A DNA stretch of 20,401 bases, taken from Oscillospiraceae bacterium (GTDB lineage Bacteria; Bacillota; Clostridia; Oscillospirales; Ruminococcaceae). The position numbers were made by a program, and so were the translations under genes. This document shows, in pieces, positions 14,618 through 20,401 of this stretch; position 1 is the first letter of the stretch, and every line of letters starts with the position of its first letter. The DNA is taken from positions 1-20,401 of the forward strand of contig WRLS01000017.1 of NCBI GenBank assembly GCA_009776345.1. The letters run 5' to 3'. The notes under the pieces were generated by a model. It worked only from the letters and a program-made list of their open reading frames with translations. It had not been told where the DNA came from and searched no databases.

Positions 14618-15697
14618 ATGAATGATATAATTTTAGAGCTTCGCGGGGTGAAAAAAAGCTTCGGGCAGACCGAGGTTTTGATGGGCATTGACCTGACCGT
14701 CAACCGCGGGGAGTTTATCACGCTCCTGGGGCCTTCGGGGTGCGGCAAAACGACAACCCTGCGGATAATCTCCGGGCTTGATATGCCCGACGGCGGCAGT
14801 ATCATCCTGGAGGGGCGGGACGTAACATACATAGAGCCCGACAAGCGCGATGTAAACATGGTGTTCCAAAACTACGCGCTGTTCCCGCATATGTCCGTGG
14901 AGGAGAATATCGGCTATGGGCTGAAGCTGAAAAAACGGCCGCGCCGTGAAATTTCGGATGAGGTTGAGGCCGCGCTGTTGCTCGTCCAGCTTGAGGGCTA
15001 TGGGAAGCGCCGCCCGAATGAGCTTTCCGGCGGCCAGCGCCAGCGTGTCGCGATTGCGCGCGCGATTGTAAATAAACCGAAGATACTGCTGCTGGATGAG
15101 CCGCTGGGCGCGCTTGACCTGCAGCTTCGCAGGCAAATGCAAATTGAGCTGAAGCGCCTTCAAAAACAGCTTGGCATCACGTTTATTTATATCACCCACG
15201 ACCAGGAGGAGGCGCTGAATATGTCCGACCGCGTCGCCGTGATGCGCGAGGGTCGGTTTGAGCAGATAGGCAGCCCCGCCCAAATATACGACGAGCCGAA
15301 AACCACGTTTGTGGCGGCGTTTGTCGGCAACGCGAACATTATTGCGGGTATTGCGGGGGAAAGCGGTGACGGCAATATTGCGATGCTTCACAGCGGCGGC
15401 AGTGTCCGTGCCGCGCTACGGGACAAAACCGTGCCGCATGGGCAGCTGCTGACTCTGGCAATCCGCAGTGAGCAAATAGAAATTGCGAGGGACAGCGGGC
15501 AGGAAAGCGGCCTGCGCGGAATAGTAAAGGAAAAATCCTTCGCGGGCGGGATGCTGCGCATAGCCGTGGAGCTTGGAAGCGGCGAGGAGATTATCGTGAG
15601 CCGGCATGGCATAAACTCCGCTTTAAAAGAGGGGGAAAGGGTCGTGCTGGATTGGGCGCCGGGGGACGCGGTGCCGGTGGAGGATGTTGGGCCATGA
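14618..15697 (+). CDS. potA: Spermidine/putrescine ABC transporter ATP-binding protein
   Basis: This cytoplasmic ATPase drives polyamine import through PotBC. It has 359 residues, typical for PotA. Motifs: Walker A GPSGCGKTT (38-46), Q-loop Gln84 in MVFQNYALFPHM, ABC signature LSGGQRQRVAIARAI (136-150), Walker B KILLLDEP with Asp160 and Glu161, and switch His194 in YITHDQEEAL. From about residue 240 to the end is the TOBE-type regulatory domain found in CUT1/Pot ATPases. The ribosome site is weak (GGGGA twelve bases before the ATG). Its stop overlaps the potB start by four bases (ATGA), so the permeases are translationally coupled. The assignment to polyamines rests on the PotB/C/D neighbours; the ATPase alone would be ambiguous with other MOI-type importers. 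Confidence 0.94.
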   Translation: MNDIILELRGVKKSFGQTEVLMGIDLTVNRGEFITLLGPSGCGKTTTLRIISGLDMPDGGSIILEGRDVTYIEPDKRDVNMVFQNYALFPHMSVEENIGYGLKLKKRPRREISDEVEAALLLVQLEGYGKRRPNELSGGQRQRVAIARAIVNKPKILLLDEPLGALDLQLRRQMQIELKRLQKQLGITFIYITHDQEEALNMSDRVAVMREGRFEQIGSPAQIYDEPKTTFVAAFVGNANIIAGIAGESGDGNIAMLHSGGSVRAALRDKTVPHGQLLTLAIRSEQIEIARDSGQESGLRGIVKEKSFAGGMLRIAVELGSGEEIIVSRHGINSALKEGERVVLDWAPGDAVPVEDVGP

Positions 15698-16566
15698 CCG
15701 AAAATACCCGCAAGGCCCGCGGCCTGCGCGCGATTCATCTGACAGTTTTGCCCATATACCTCACTACGCTTTTATTTGTAGTGGGGCCGATGGCGTATAT
15801 GATCGCGCTGAGCTTTATGACCCGCGCCGAGCGCTGGGGCGTTACCGCGGTTTTCACTATTGACAACTACATAAATATCTTCCAGCCGATTTACCTTAAC
15901 ACTTTCGTTCAGTCAATCCGACTCGCGCTGCTCAGTACGGCGCTGATTGCGCTGTTCGGCTACCCCTTCGGTTATTTTATGGCAAAGCTTTCGCCCAAAT
16001 GGCGCAAGGCAGTGTCCTTTTTGCTGATCGTGCCGTTTTGGACCAGCTCGCTTATGCGGCTGTACGGCTGGATTATAATCTTCCGGGCAAACGGGACCCT
16101 AGACGGGATATTGATGGGGCTTGGCATAACGGGCGAGCCGCTTCGGCTGCTGTACACCTATCCCGCTGTTGTTGTGGGCATGGTGTATGTGCTGGTGCCT
16201 TTTATGATTTTCGCGGTTTACTCCAGCGCGGAGAAAATGGACTGGAGCCTTGTTGAGGCCGCGCGCGACCTAGGGGCGTCAAGGCTCCAGGCGTTTTTGA
16301 CGGTTTCGCTGAAGCTTACGCTTCCGGGCCTGCTCTCCGGCGTGATCCTTACGTTTATCCCTTCGATGGGCTTGTTCTTCATCGCCGATATTTTAGGCGG
16401 CAATAAAGTGGTGCTGGTGGGCAGTGTGATACAGGAGCAGCTTATGCGCTCCCGCAACTGGCCCTTCGCCGCGGCGCTTGCCGCCATGCTGATGCTGATG
16501 ACCACGCTGTTCATATACCTCTACCGCAAAATCACGAAGGTCAAGGATCTGGAGGGGCTGCTATGA
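15694..16566 (+). CDS. potB: Spermidine/putrescine ABC transporter permease PotB
   Basis: This 290-residue inner-membrane subunit has about six transmembrane segments. The EAA loop that docks to PotA is EAARDLGASRLQAFLTVSLK, followed by LTLPG. I chose the ATG at 15694 because it overlaps the potA stop (ATGA) and GGAGG lies ten bases before it. The in-frame ATG at 15652 would add a Gly-rich segment read from potA sequence. The segment PFWTSSLMRLYGW is typical of PotB-type permeases. Its own stop again overlaps the next start by ATGA. Confidence 0.94.
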   Translation: MTENTRKARGLRAIHLTVLPIYLTTLLFVVGPMAYMIALSFMTRAERWGVTAVFTIDNYINIFQPIYLNTFVQSIRLALLSTALIALFGYPFGYFMAKLSPKWRKAVSFLLIVPFWTSSLMRLYGWIIIFRANGTLDGILMGLGITGEPLRLLYTYPAVVVGMVYVLVPFMIFAVYSSAEKMDWSLVEAARDLGASRLQAFLTVSLKLTLPGLLSGVILTFIPSMGLFFIADILGGNKVVLVGSVIQEQLMRSRNWPFAAALAAMLMLMTTLFIYLYRKITKVKDLEGLL

Positions 16567-17345
16567 AAAACAGGACAGTCCTGCCCAACCTGTATATAGG
16601 CGTACTGCTGGCGCTGACCTATGTGCCGATTTTGCTGGTGATAATATATTCCTTCAACGCAAGCAGGATAAGCTCCATGTGGAGCGGATTTTCGATTTCC
16701 TGGTACGGGGCGCTTTTGCGTGACCGTTCGATTTTCGACGCGCTGCGCAACAGCGTTGTGCTGGCAACTCTTGCAAGCGTGTGCGCGGCGGTTGTCGGGA
16801 CGCTGGGCGCTGTAGGCATGAGCCGCGTAAAATGGAAGGCAAACGGCGCGGTGGAGTATATCTCGATTTTGCCTATCATGATCCCGGAGATTATACTGGG
16901 CATGGTGTTTATCGTGTTCTTCGCGCTTATCGGCATCCCGTTCGGCTTCCCCGCGCTGGTTGTGGGGCATACCATGTTCTGTATACCGTATGTGTTTTTG
17001 ATGGTAAAGGCGCGGCTCGCGGGGATGGACAAAAGCTACATCGAGGCCGCGAAGGATTTGGGCGCGTCGGAGCTTCGCGCGTTTTACGATATAACCTTCC
17101 CGCTCCTGCGACCTGCGATAATTTCGGGGATGCTGCTTTCCTTCGCGATGAGCATGGACGATGTGATCATCAGTATGTTCTTGACCAACGCCGAAAGCAA
17201 TACCCTGCCGCTGAAAATATACACACAGCTCCGCACGGGCGTGACGCCGAAAACAAACGCGCTGTGCGCGCTGATGTTCGCGTTTACGCTTTTGATGGGC
17301 GGGCTGTCTTTTTGGGTGGGCAGGCGAGCGCAAAATAGAGATTAG
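16563..17345 (+). CDS. potC: Spermidine/putrescine ABC transporter permease PotC
   Basis: The second permease subunit has 260 residues and six predicted spans. The N terminus (YVPILLVIIYSFNASR) is a typical PotC opening, and the EAA loop is EAAKDLGASELRAFYDITFP. The segment SFAMSMDDVIISMFL is a PotC hallmark. GGAGGGG lies six bases upstream and the start overlaps the potB stop (ATGA). The last codons and stop (AGA GAT TAG) are the first heptads of repeat E10. In many Bacillota potD follows immediately; here a repeat island of about 600 bases intervenes. Confidence 0.94.
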   Translation: MKNRTVLPNLYIGVLLALTYVPILLVIIYSFNASRISSMWSGFSISWYGALLRDRSIFDALRNSVVLATLASVCAAVVGTLGAVGMSRVKWKANGAVEYISILPIMIPEIILGMVFIVFFALIGIPFGFPALVVGHTMFCIPYVFLMVKARLAGMDKSYIEAAKDLGASELRAFYDITFPLLRPAIISGMLLSFAMSMDDVIISMFLTNAESNTLPLKIYTQLRTGVTPKTNALCALMFAFTLLMGGLSFWVGRRAQNRD

Positions 17346-17380
17346 AAATTAGAGATTAGAGATTAGTAAGGGAAGGAATT
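17333..17380 (+). repeat. Half E-family heptad array E10 at the potC stop
   Basis: Heptads AAATAGA, GATTAGA, AATTAGA, GATTAGA, GATTAGT lead into AAGGGAAGGAATTTG. The first two units encode the C terminus and stop codon of potC. Confidence 0.8.
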
Positions 17381-17389
17381 TGCCGCGCC

Positions 17390-17449
17390 GCCCGCAAAAT
17401 ACCGCGCCGCATCGTACAATGCGGGCGACCGCAAGGGCCGCCCGCGGGG
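17390..17449 (+). repeat. C-family element C9
   Basis: CGCCGCATCGTACAATGC followed by the imperfect hairpin GGGCGACC-GCAA-GGGCCGCCC. It has the same GCATCGTACAATGC lead as C1 but yet another hairpin. Confidence 0.65.
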
Positions 17450-17626
17450 CAAAACACCCGTCACCGCGACGAACAAGTCGTCACGGTGCCACCCTCTTTA
17501 AAAAAGAGGGTACGTCCTACGGTTGTTTTGCGCTTTCTAATGAAAGAATAAATCCTGCTGTAGACTTACCCTCTTTTTTAAAGAGGGTGGCGCAAAGCGA
17601 TTTATCGCTTTGTGACGGGTGTTTTG
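17450..17626 (+). repeat. A-family palindromic element A4 (177 bp)
   Basis: Both slots are filled: left as in A3 (CACCGCGACGA...), right GCAAAGCGAT-TT-ATCGCTTTGT. Compared with A3's right hairpin, a G-C pair is replaced by A-T on both strands of the stem. Core orientation is as in A1. Confidence 0.9.
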
Positions 17627-17682
17627 TAGGGCGCGACCACCGGGCGCCCCGGAATTACAACCGATGCCATGTTCATGGCAAT

Positions 17683-17708
17683 GTAGGGCGGGATGACCCC
17701 GCCCCTAC
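17683..17708. repeat. C-family element C10
   Basis: GTAGGGCGGGATGACCCCGCCCCTAC is a near-perfect palindrome (shown with its centre ATGA). It abuts B5. Confidence 0.6.
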
Positions 17709-17760
17709 GGACAACCCCCGCCGACTGCGGGCGGCACCCCCTTCGTGCGCGAAGGGGGTG
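17709..17760 (+). repeat. B-family half element B5
   Basis: ACAACCCCC, slot hairpin GCCGAC-TGCG-GGCGGC, fixed hairpin CCCCCTTCG-TGCG-CGAAGGGGG, then TG and the GCCGCCC of C11. Confidence 0.75.
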
Positions 17761-17876
17761 CCGCCCGCATTGTACGATGTGATGCGGTAATTTGCGGGCG
17801 GCAGATTGCCGCCCCTACGATGCAATTTTGATGATTGTTTGGTAAATGCGGATGGTTGAGGGCGACCGTCCCTACA
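17761..17876 (+). repeat. C-family elements C11 and C12
   Basis: C11 has CCGCCCGCATTGTACGATG...GGTAATTTGC, then GGGCGGCA-GAT-TGCCGCCC and CTACG (to 17819). C12, about 40 bases on, is a short relative, GGGCGACCGTCCCTAC. The TTGATGATTGTTTGGTAA between them also precedes C6. Confidence 0.65.
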
Positions 17877-17934
17877 TGGTTTTGTACATTTTGTATGCTC
17901 ATGCGGCTCTAGAACACGCAAAACAAGAAAAGAC

Positions 17935-17963
17935 TTGATTTTACATCTGATTTAGGGTACTAT
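17935..17963 (+). promoter_or_regulatory. Sigma-A type promoter for potD
   Basis: TTGATT (17935-17940), a 17-base spacer, and TACTAT (17958-17963), just downstream of the repeat island and 43 bases before the chosen potD start. It argues that potD is transcribed independently of potABC and that the upstream ATG at 17962, inside the -10, is not the start. Confidence 0.65.
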
Positions 17964-18006
17964 GGTCATGGCAAACATTACAAATATGAAAGAGGGAAAT
18001 CAAACA

Positions 18007-19071
18007 ATGAAAAAAGCTCTGGGCATCGTAATGGCGGCGGTTCTTTGCGCGGCGGTATTCGCGGGGTGTGCGGGCGGCGGCTCCGGGAAAGTCGGCGGCA
18101 CGCTGAACTTCTACTCCTGGGAGGGGATGTTCCCGCCGGAGGTTCTGGACGCCTTTACGGAGGAGACCGGCATTACAATCAACTATTCCAACTTCGATTA
18201 CGGTGAGGCCATGCTGACAAGGCTTCAGGCCAATGACGCGAGCGAGTATGACCTTGTTATCGTGGACGACTACATCCTTGAAATTGTAATTGAGGAAGGG
18301 CTGGCAAAAAAGCTGGACAAAAGCAAGATCTCTACACTGGGCAACATCAACCCGATTTACAAGGGGCAGTTCTATGACCCGTCTGACGAGTACACAGTGC
18401 CTTACGGCGCGGGCGTGCAGACGATCATGTATAACCCCGCGGCTGTGAATATCCCGATCCGCGGGTACGCGGACCTTTGGGACGCGTCTTTGGCGGATCA
18501 GGTCGGCACGATCAGCAACCACCGCGTTATAAACGGCATGGCGCTGAAAGTAATCGGGGAAAGCTACAACACCGAGGACCCGGGCGCTATCCGCCGCGCG
18601 GGCGACAGGCTGGTCGGGCTTGCGCCTAACATACGCATTATTAAGGACGACGCTATCCATACAGACCTCATGACCGGCGAGATAAACGCCGCTGTCATGT
18701 ATACATCGCAGGTAACAATGGCGAAGATGGAAATGCCCGAGCTGGAGATCGTATTCCCCGTGGAGGGCATCGGCTTCGGCATTATGGCGGGCTTTATCCC
18801 CGCAAACGCGCCCAACGCGGACGCGGCGTATAAGTTCCTTGACTTTTTAGGCCGCCCCGAGGTCGCGGCGGAGGCGTTCGAGTGGCTGGGCTATTACTGC
18901 ACAAACCTGGCGGCGGAGCCTTTCATCGACGATGACTTCAAAGCTTTTCTGACTTTGCCGGAGGGCTTCAACCTGGAGATGGAAATGATCCAAAACGTAG
19001 GGCAGGACGCGCTGGACCTTCACAATGAGATTTGGATAGAGTTCCGCAACGCGGCGGGACAGCCGGGGTAA
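18007..19071 (+). CDS. potD: Spermidine/putrescine-binding lipoprotein
   Basis: This is the extracytoplasmic solute-binding subunit of the polyamine importer, with 354 residues. The signal peptide is MKKALGIVMAAVL..., with lipobox FAGC and Cys21 as the lipidation site, a substrate for Lgt. The mature N terminus NFYSWEGMFPPEVLDAFTEETGI and the segment YDLVIVDDYILEIVIEEGLAKKLDKSK are PotD-like, and PYGAGVQTIMYNP matches the hinge region of the family. The start at 18007 has AGAGGG upstream and begins the signal peptide; a longer frame from 17962 would add 15 residues before it. It has its own promoter. The 38-base gap to the reductase suggests co-transcription. Confidence 0.94.
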   Translation: MKKALGIVMAAVLCAAVFAGCAGGGSGKVGGTLNFYSWEGMFPPEVLDAFTEETGITINYSNFDYGEAMLTRLQANDASEYDLVIVDDYILEIVIEEGLAKKLDKSKISTLGNINPIYKGQFYDPSDEYTVPYGAGVQTIMYNPAAVNIPIRGYADLWDASLADQVGTISNHRVINGMALKVIGESYNTEDPGAIRRAGDRLVGLAPNIRIIKDDAIHTDLMTGEINAAVMYTSQVTMAKMEMPELEIVFPVEGIGFGIMAGFIPANAPNADAAYKFLDFLGRPEVAAEAFEWLGYYCTNLAAEPFIDDDFKAFLTLPEGFNLEMEMIQNVGQDALDLHNEIWIEFRNAAGQPG

Positions 19072-19109
19072 AATTATTCTAAAACAAGCTGCTTCAAGGA
19101 GGACGTCAA

Positions 19110-20273
19110 ATGCAATACCGGAAATACGGAAAGACCGATCTTACTGTATCCGCACTGGGCTTCGGTGCAATGCGCCTGCCCAGGATCGTATCGGACGACG
19201 GCAGTGCCGCCCCTGTTGACAGGGAAAAGGCATATGAGCTGATCCGTTATGCCGCCGACAATGGGGTGACGTATTTTGACACCGCGTTCGGCTACCACGC
19301 CCAGGAAAGTGAAGCCATACTTGGTGAAGCGCTGGAAGGTGAGCGCCGCAAAAAAGTAGTCATATCCACAAAACAGCCGTTTGGTGTAATGACGACCAAC
19401 GCTACGATACGCGAAAATCTGGAAAACACACTGAGAAAGCTCAGGACTGATCATGTGGACATCTACATGATCCACGCGATAAACGCCGGGACCTGGGCCG
19501 ATATCAAGCGGCGGGACATCATCGGGGAATATGAGAAGCTGCGCGCCGAAGGGCTTATCGGCAATATCGCGTTTTCGATGCACGGCGAGGTTGATACTTT
19601 TAAAGAGATCGTCGGCTTTTACGACTGGGCGGGCTGTCTGGTACAGCACAATTTCCTGGATACCGACCGTGAGGTTACAGCCGAGGGGATTAGGTTTGCG
19701 GGGGAAAGAGGCTGTGCGGTTACGATTATGGAGCCTTTGCGCGGCGGCGGTTTAGCGGGCGCGCCTGCCCCTGTGAAGGAAATCTACGACAGCACGGGCG
19801 AGAACTTCAGCCCCGCGGAGTGGGCTTTCAGATACTTAATCGACTTCCCGGAAATAAGCTCTGTACTAAGCGGTGTAACAACGATAGAGCAGCTAAAGCA
19901 GAATATCGAGATATTCTCAAAGGCGGATGCCCTGCCCGGTTGCCTTACCGCCGCACAGCGCGAAATGTACCCGAAGGTAAAGGCGGCGTATGAATCCATC
20001 GTGACAATCCCCTGCACCTACTGCGAATACTGTATGCCTTGCCCTGCGGGCGTGGACGTACCCAACGCGTTCTCGCTTTACAACGAGGGGATGATGTTCG
20101 GGAATTTCGGCCAGCCGAGGCGTTCGTATATGTTCGCGGCGAAGGGGCAGTACAGCGCGGACCACTGCGTGAAATGCGGCGCGTGCGAGCCGAAATGCCC
20201 GCAGAACATAGCTATAATGAACCATCTCGAAACCGCGCACGACGCGCTCAAGGGATGGGTAGAGACGAAGTAG
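19110..20273 (+). CDS. Aldo/keto reductase with C-terminal 4Fe-4S domain
   Basis: This 387-residue fusion has an aldo/keto reductase barrel (about 1-285) with the catalytic tetrad Asp57 and Tyr62 (YFDTAFGY), Lys88 (ISTKQPF) and His122 (YMIHAIN). A ferredoxin-like tail follows with CTYCEYCMPCP (Cys302, 305, 308, 311) and CVKCGACEPKCP (Cys353, 356, 359, 363), enough for two 4Fe-4S clusters. Homologues are common in Clostridia and methanogens; the physiological substrate is generally unknown. It is cytosolic. The start has AAGGAGG eight bases before the ATG. It lies 38 bases after potD and before a strong terminator, so it probably ends the potD transcript. A polyamine-related role is only a guess from position. 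Confidence 0.92.
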   Translation: MQYRKYGKTDLTVSALGFGAMRLPRIVSDDGSAAPVDREKAYELIRYAADNGVTYFDTAFGYHAQESEAILGEALEGERRKKVVISTKQPFGVMTTNATIRENLENTLRKLRTDHVDIYMIHAINAGTWADIKRRDIIGEYEKLRAEGLIGNIAFSMHGEVDTFKEIVGFYDWAGCLVQHNFLDTDREVTAEGIRFAGERGCAVTIMEPLRGGGLAGAPAPVKEIYDSTGENFSPAEWAFRYLIDFPEISSVLSGVTTIEQLKQNIEIFSKADALPGCLTAAQREMYPKVKAAYESIVTIPCTYCEYCMPCPAGVDVPNAFSLYNEGMMFGNFGQPRRSYMFAAKGQYSADHCVKCGACEPKCPQNIAIMNHLETAHDALKGWVETK

Positions 20274-20283
20274 GGGGAAATAT

Positions 20284-20313
20284 AAAAGGGGCGGCAAATT
20301 GCCGCCCCTTTTT
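20284..20313 (+). terminator. Rho-independent terminator made from a C-type hairpin
   Basis: AAAAGGGGCGGCAA, one central base, TTGCCGCCCCTTTT plus a further T: a 14-bp perfect stem with a T tract, 11 bases after the reductase stop. The stem body is the C-family hairpin seen in the repeat islands, so a repeat appears to serve as terminator (C13). Confidence 0.85.
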
Positions 20314-20401
20314 CGCCCCCTTCGCGCACGAAGGGGGTGCCGTCCGCAGACGGCGGGGGTTGTACCCGCAATTCGCCGCCAAAAGACAACCCCCGGCGCA
20401 T
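20314..20401 (+). repeat. B-family element B6, cut by the window end
   Basis: Fixed hairpin CCCCCTTCG-CGCA-CGAAGGGGG, slot hairpin GCCGTC-CGCA-GACGGC, GGGGGTTGT, spacer CCCGCAATTCGCCGCCAAAAG, ACAACCCCC, then the start of a GGCGC slot hairpin. It is the same facing-halves arrangement as B3 at 5749-5871. Confidence 0.8.

Larger units (their letters stand above)
17346..17934. other. Repeat island between potC and potD
   Basis: From left to right: E10 remainder, C9, A4, a C-like GGGCGCG...GGGCGCCC hairpin, a GCCATG-TT-CATGGC hairpin (about 17665-17679), C10, B5, C11, C12, then unique AT-richer sequence leading to the potD promoter. No gene is supported; frames such as 17380-17790 and 17673-17921 read repeats. 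A readthrough transcript from potC would have to cross all these hairpins. Confidence 0.75.

Noticed and set aside
14633..15391. 252-residue frame opposite potA
   Set aside because: Antisense shadow of a clear ABC ATPase gene, caused by GC-rich codon use.
16521..17333. 270-residue frame opposite potC
   Set aside because: Antisense shadow; very basic, His/Arg-rich low-complexity product and no family resemblance.
17380..17790. 136-residue plus-strand frame after potC
   Set aside because: It reads C9, A4 and B5 repeats; no ribosome site.
17962..18006. Upstream start for potD
   Set aside because: The ATG overlaps the promoter -10, and the signal peptide begins at 18007 with its own ribosome site.
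17941..18660. 239-residue frame opposite potD
   Set aside because: Antisense shadow running into the potD promoter region.

Overview
The window looks like chromosomal DNA of an anaerobic, Gram-positive-type bacterium, most likely a Clostridia member (Bacillota) of moderately high GC. The basis is Shine-Dalgarno sites of the AAGGAGG type, the ymfF-ymfH-lgt gene order, a PotABCD transporter with a short-lipobox binding protein, and an aldo/keto reductase carrying a clostridial-style 4Fe-4S tail. I saw no tRNA, rRNA, CRISPR array, phage gene or transposase. The ten protein genes are ordinary; the unusual part is the DNA between them.

Layout. Minus strand, left part: folD (267-1121), lgt (1507-2550), ymfH (2913-4190) overlapping ymfF (4180-5499), and a 2478-residue cyclic beta-1,2-glucan synthase-like protein (6188-13624). 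Plus strand, right part: potA-potB-potC (14618-17345) joined by ATGA overlaps, then potD (18007-19071) with its own promoter, and 38 bases later an aldo/keto reductase with two 4Fe-4S motifs (19110-20273). The divergent gap 13625-14617 separates the two halves. Functions are one-carbon metabolism (folD), lipoprotein maturation (lgt, which should act on the PotD lipoprotein), an M16 peptidase pair, glucan synthesis, polyamine uptake and a redox enzyme.

Every gap longer than about 100 bases is tiled almost edge to edge with short palindromic repeats, while the tight junctions inside operons (ymfF/ymfH, potA/B/C, potD/reductase) have none. I name five families. A: about 154-178 bp, four copies. 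B: CCCCCTTCG-type hairpins. C: GGGCGG...CCGCCCCTACG hairpins. D: CCACCCCTCC-type. E: inverted arrays of 7-base units around a conserved core. Families A and D share one plan: terminal inverted repeat, variable hairpin slot, fixed CACCC hairpin, asymmetric core, then the mirror image. B uses the same half-unit.

The slots hold different hairpins in different copies. Family A shows both empty and filled versions of the same slot, and paired (compensatory) changes in stems occur in A, B and D. Heptad arrays start exactly at the stop codons of four genes and supply those stops. I found no mobilising enzyme in the window, so the repeats would be non-autonomous. This modular hairpin-and-palindrome repeat system is the main candidate for something undescribed.
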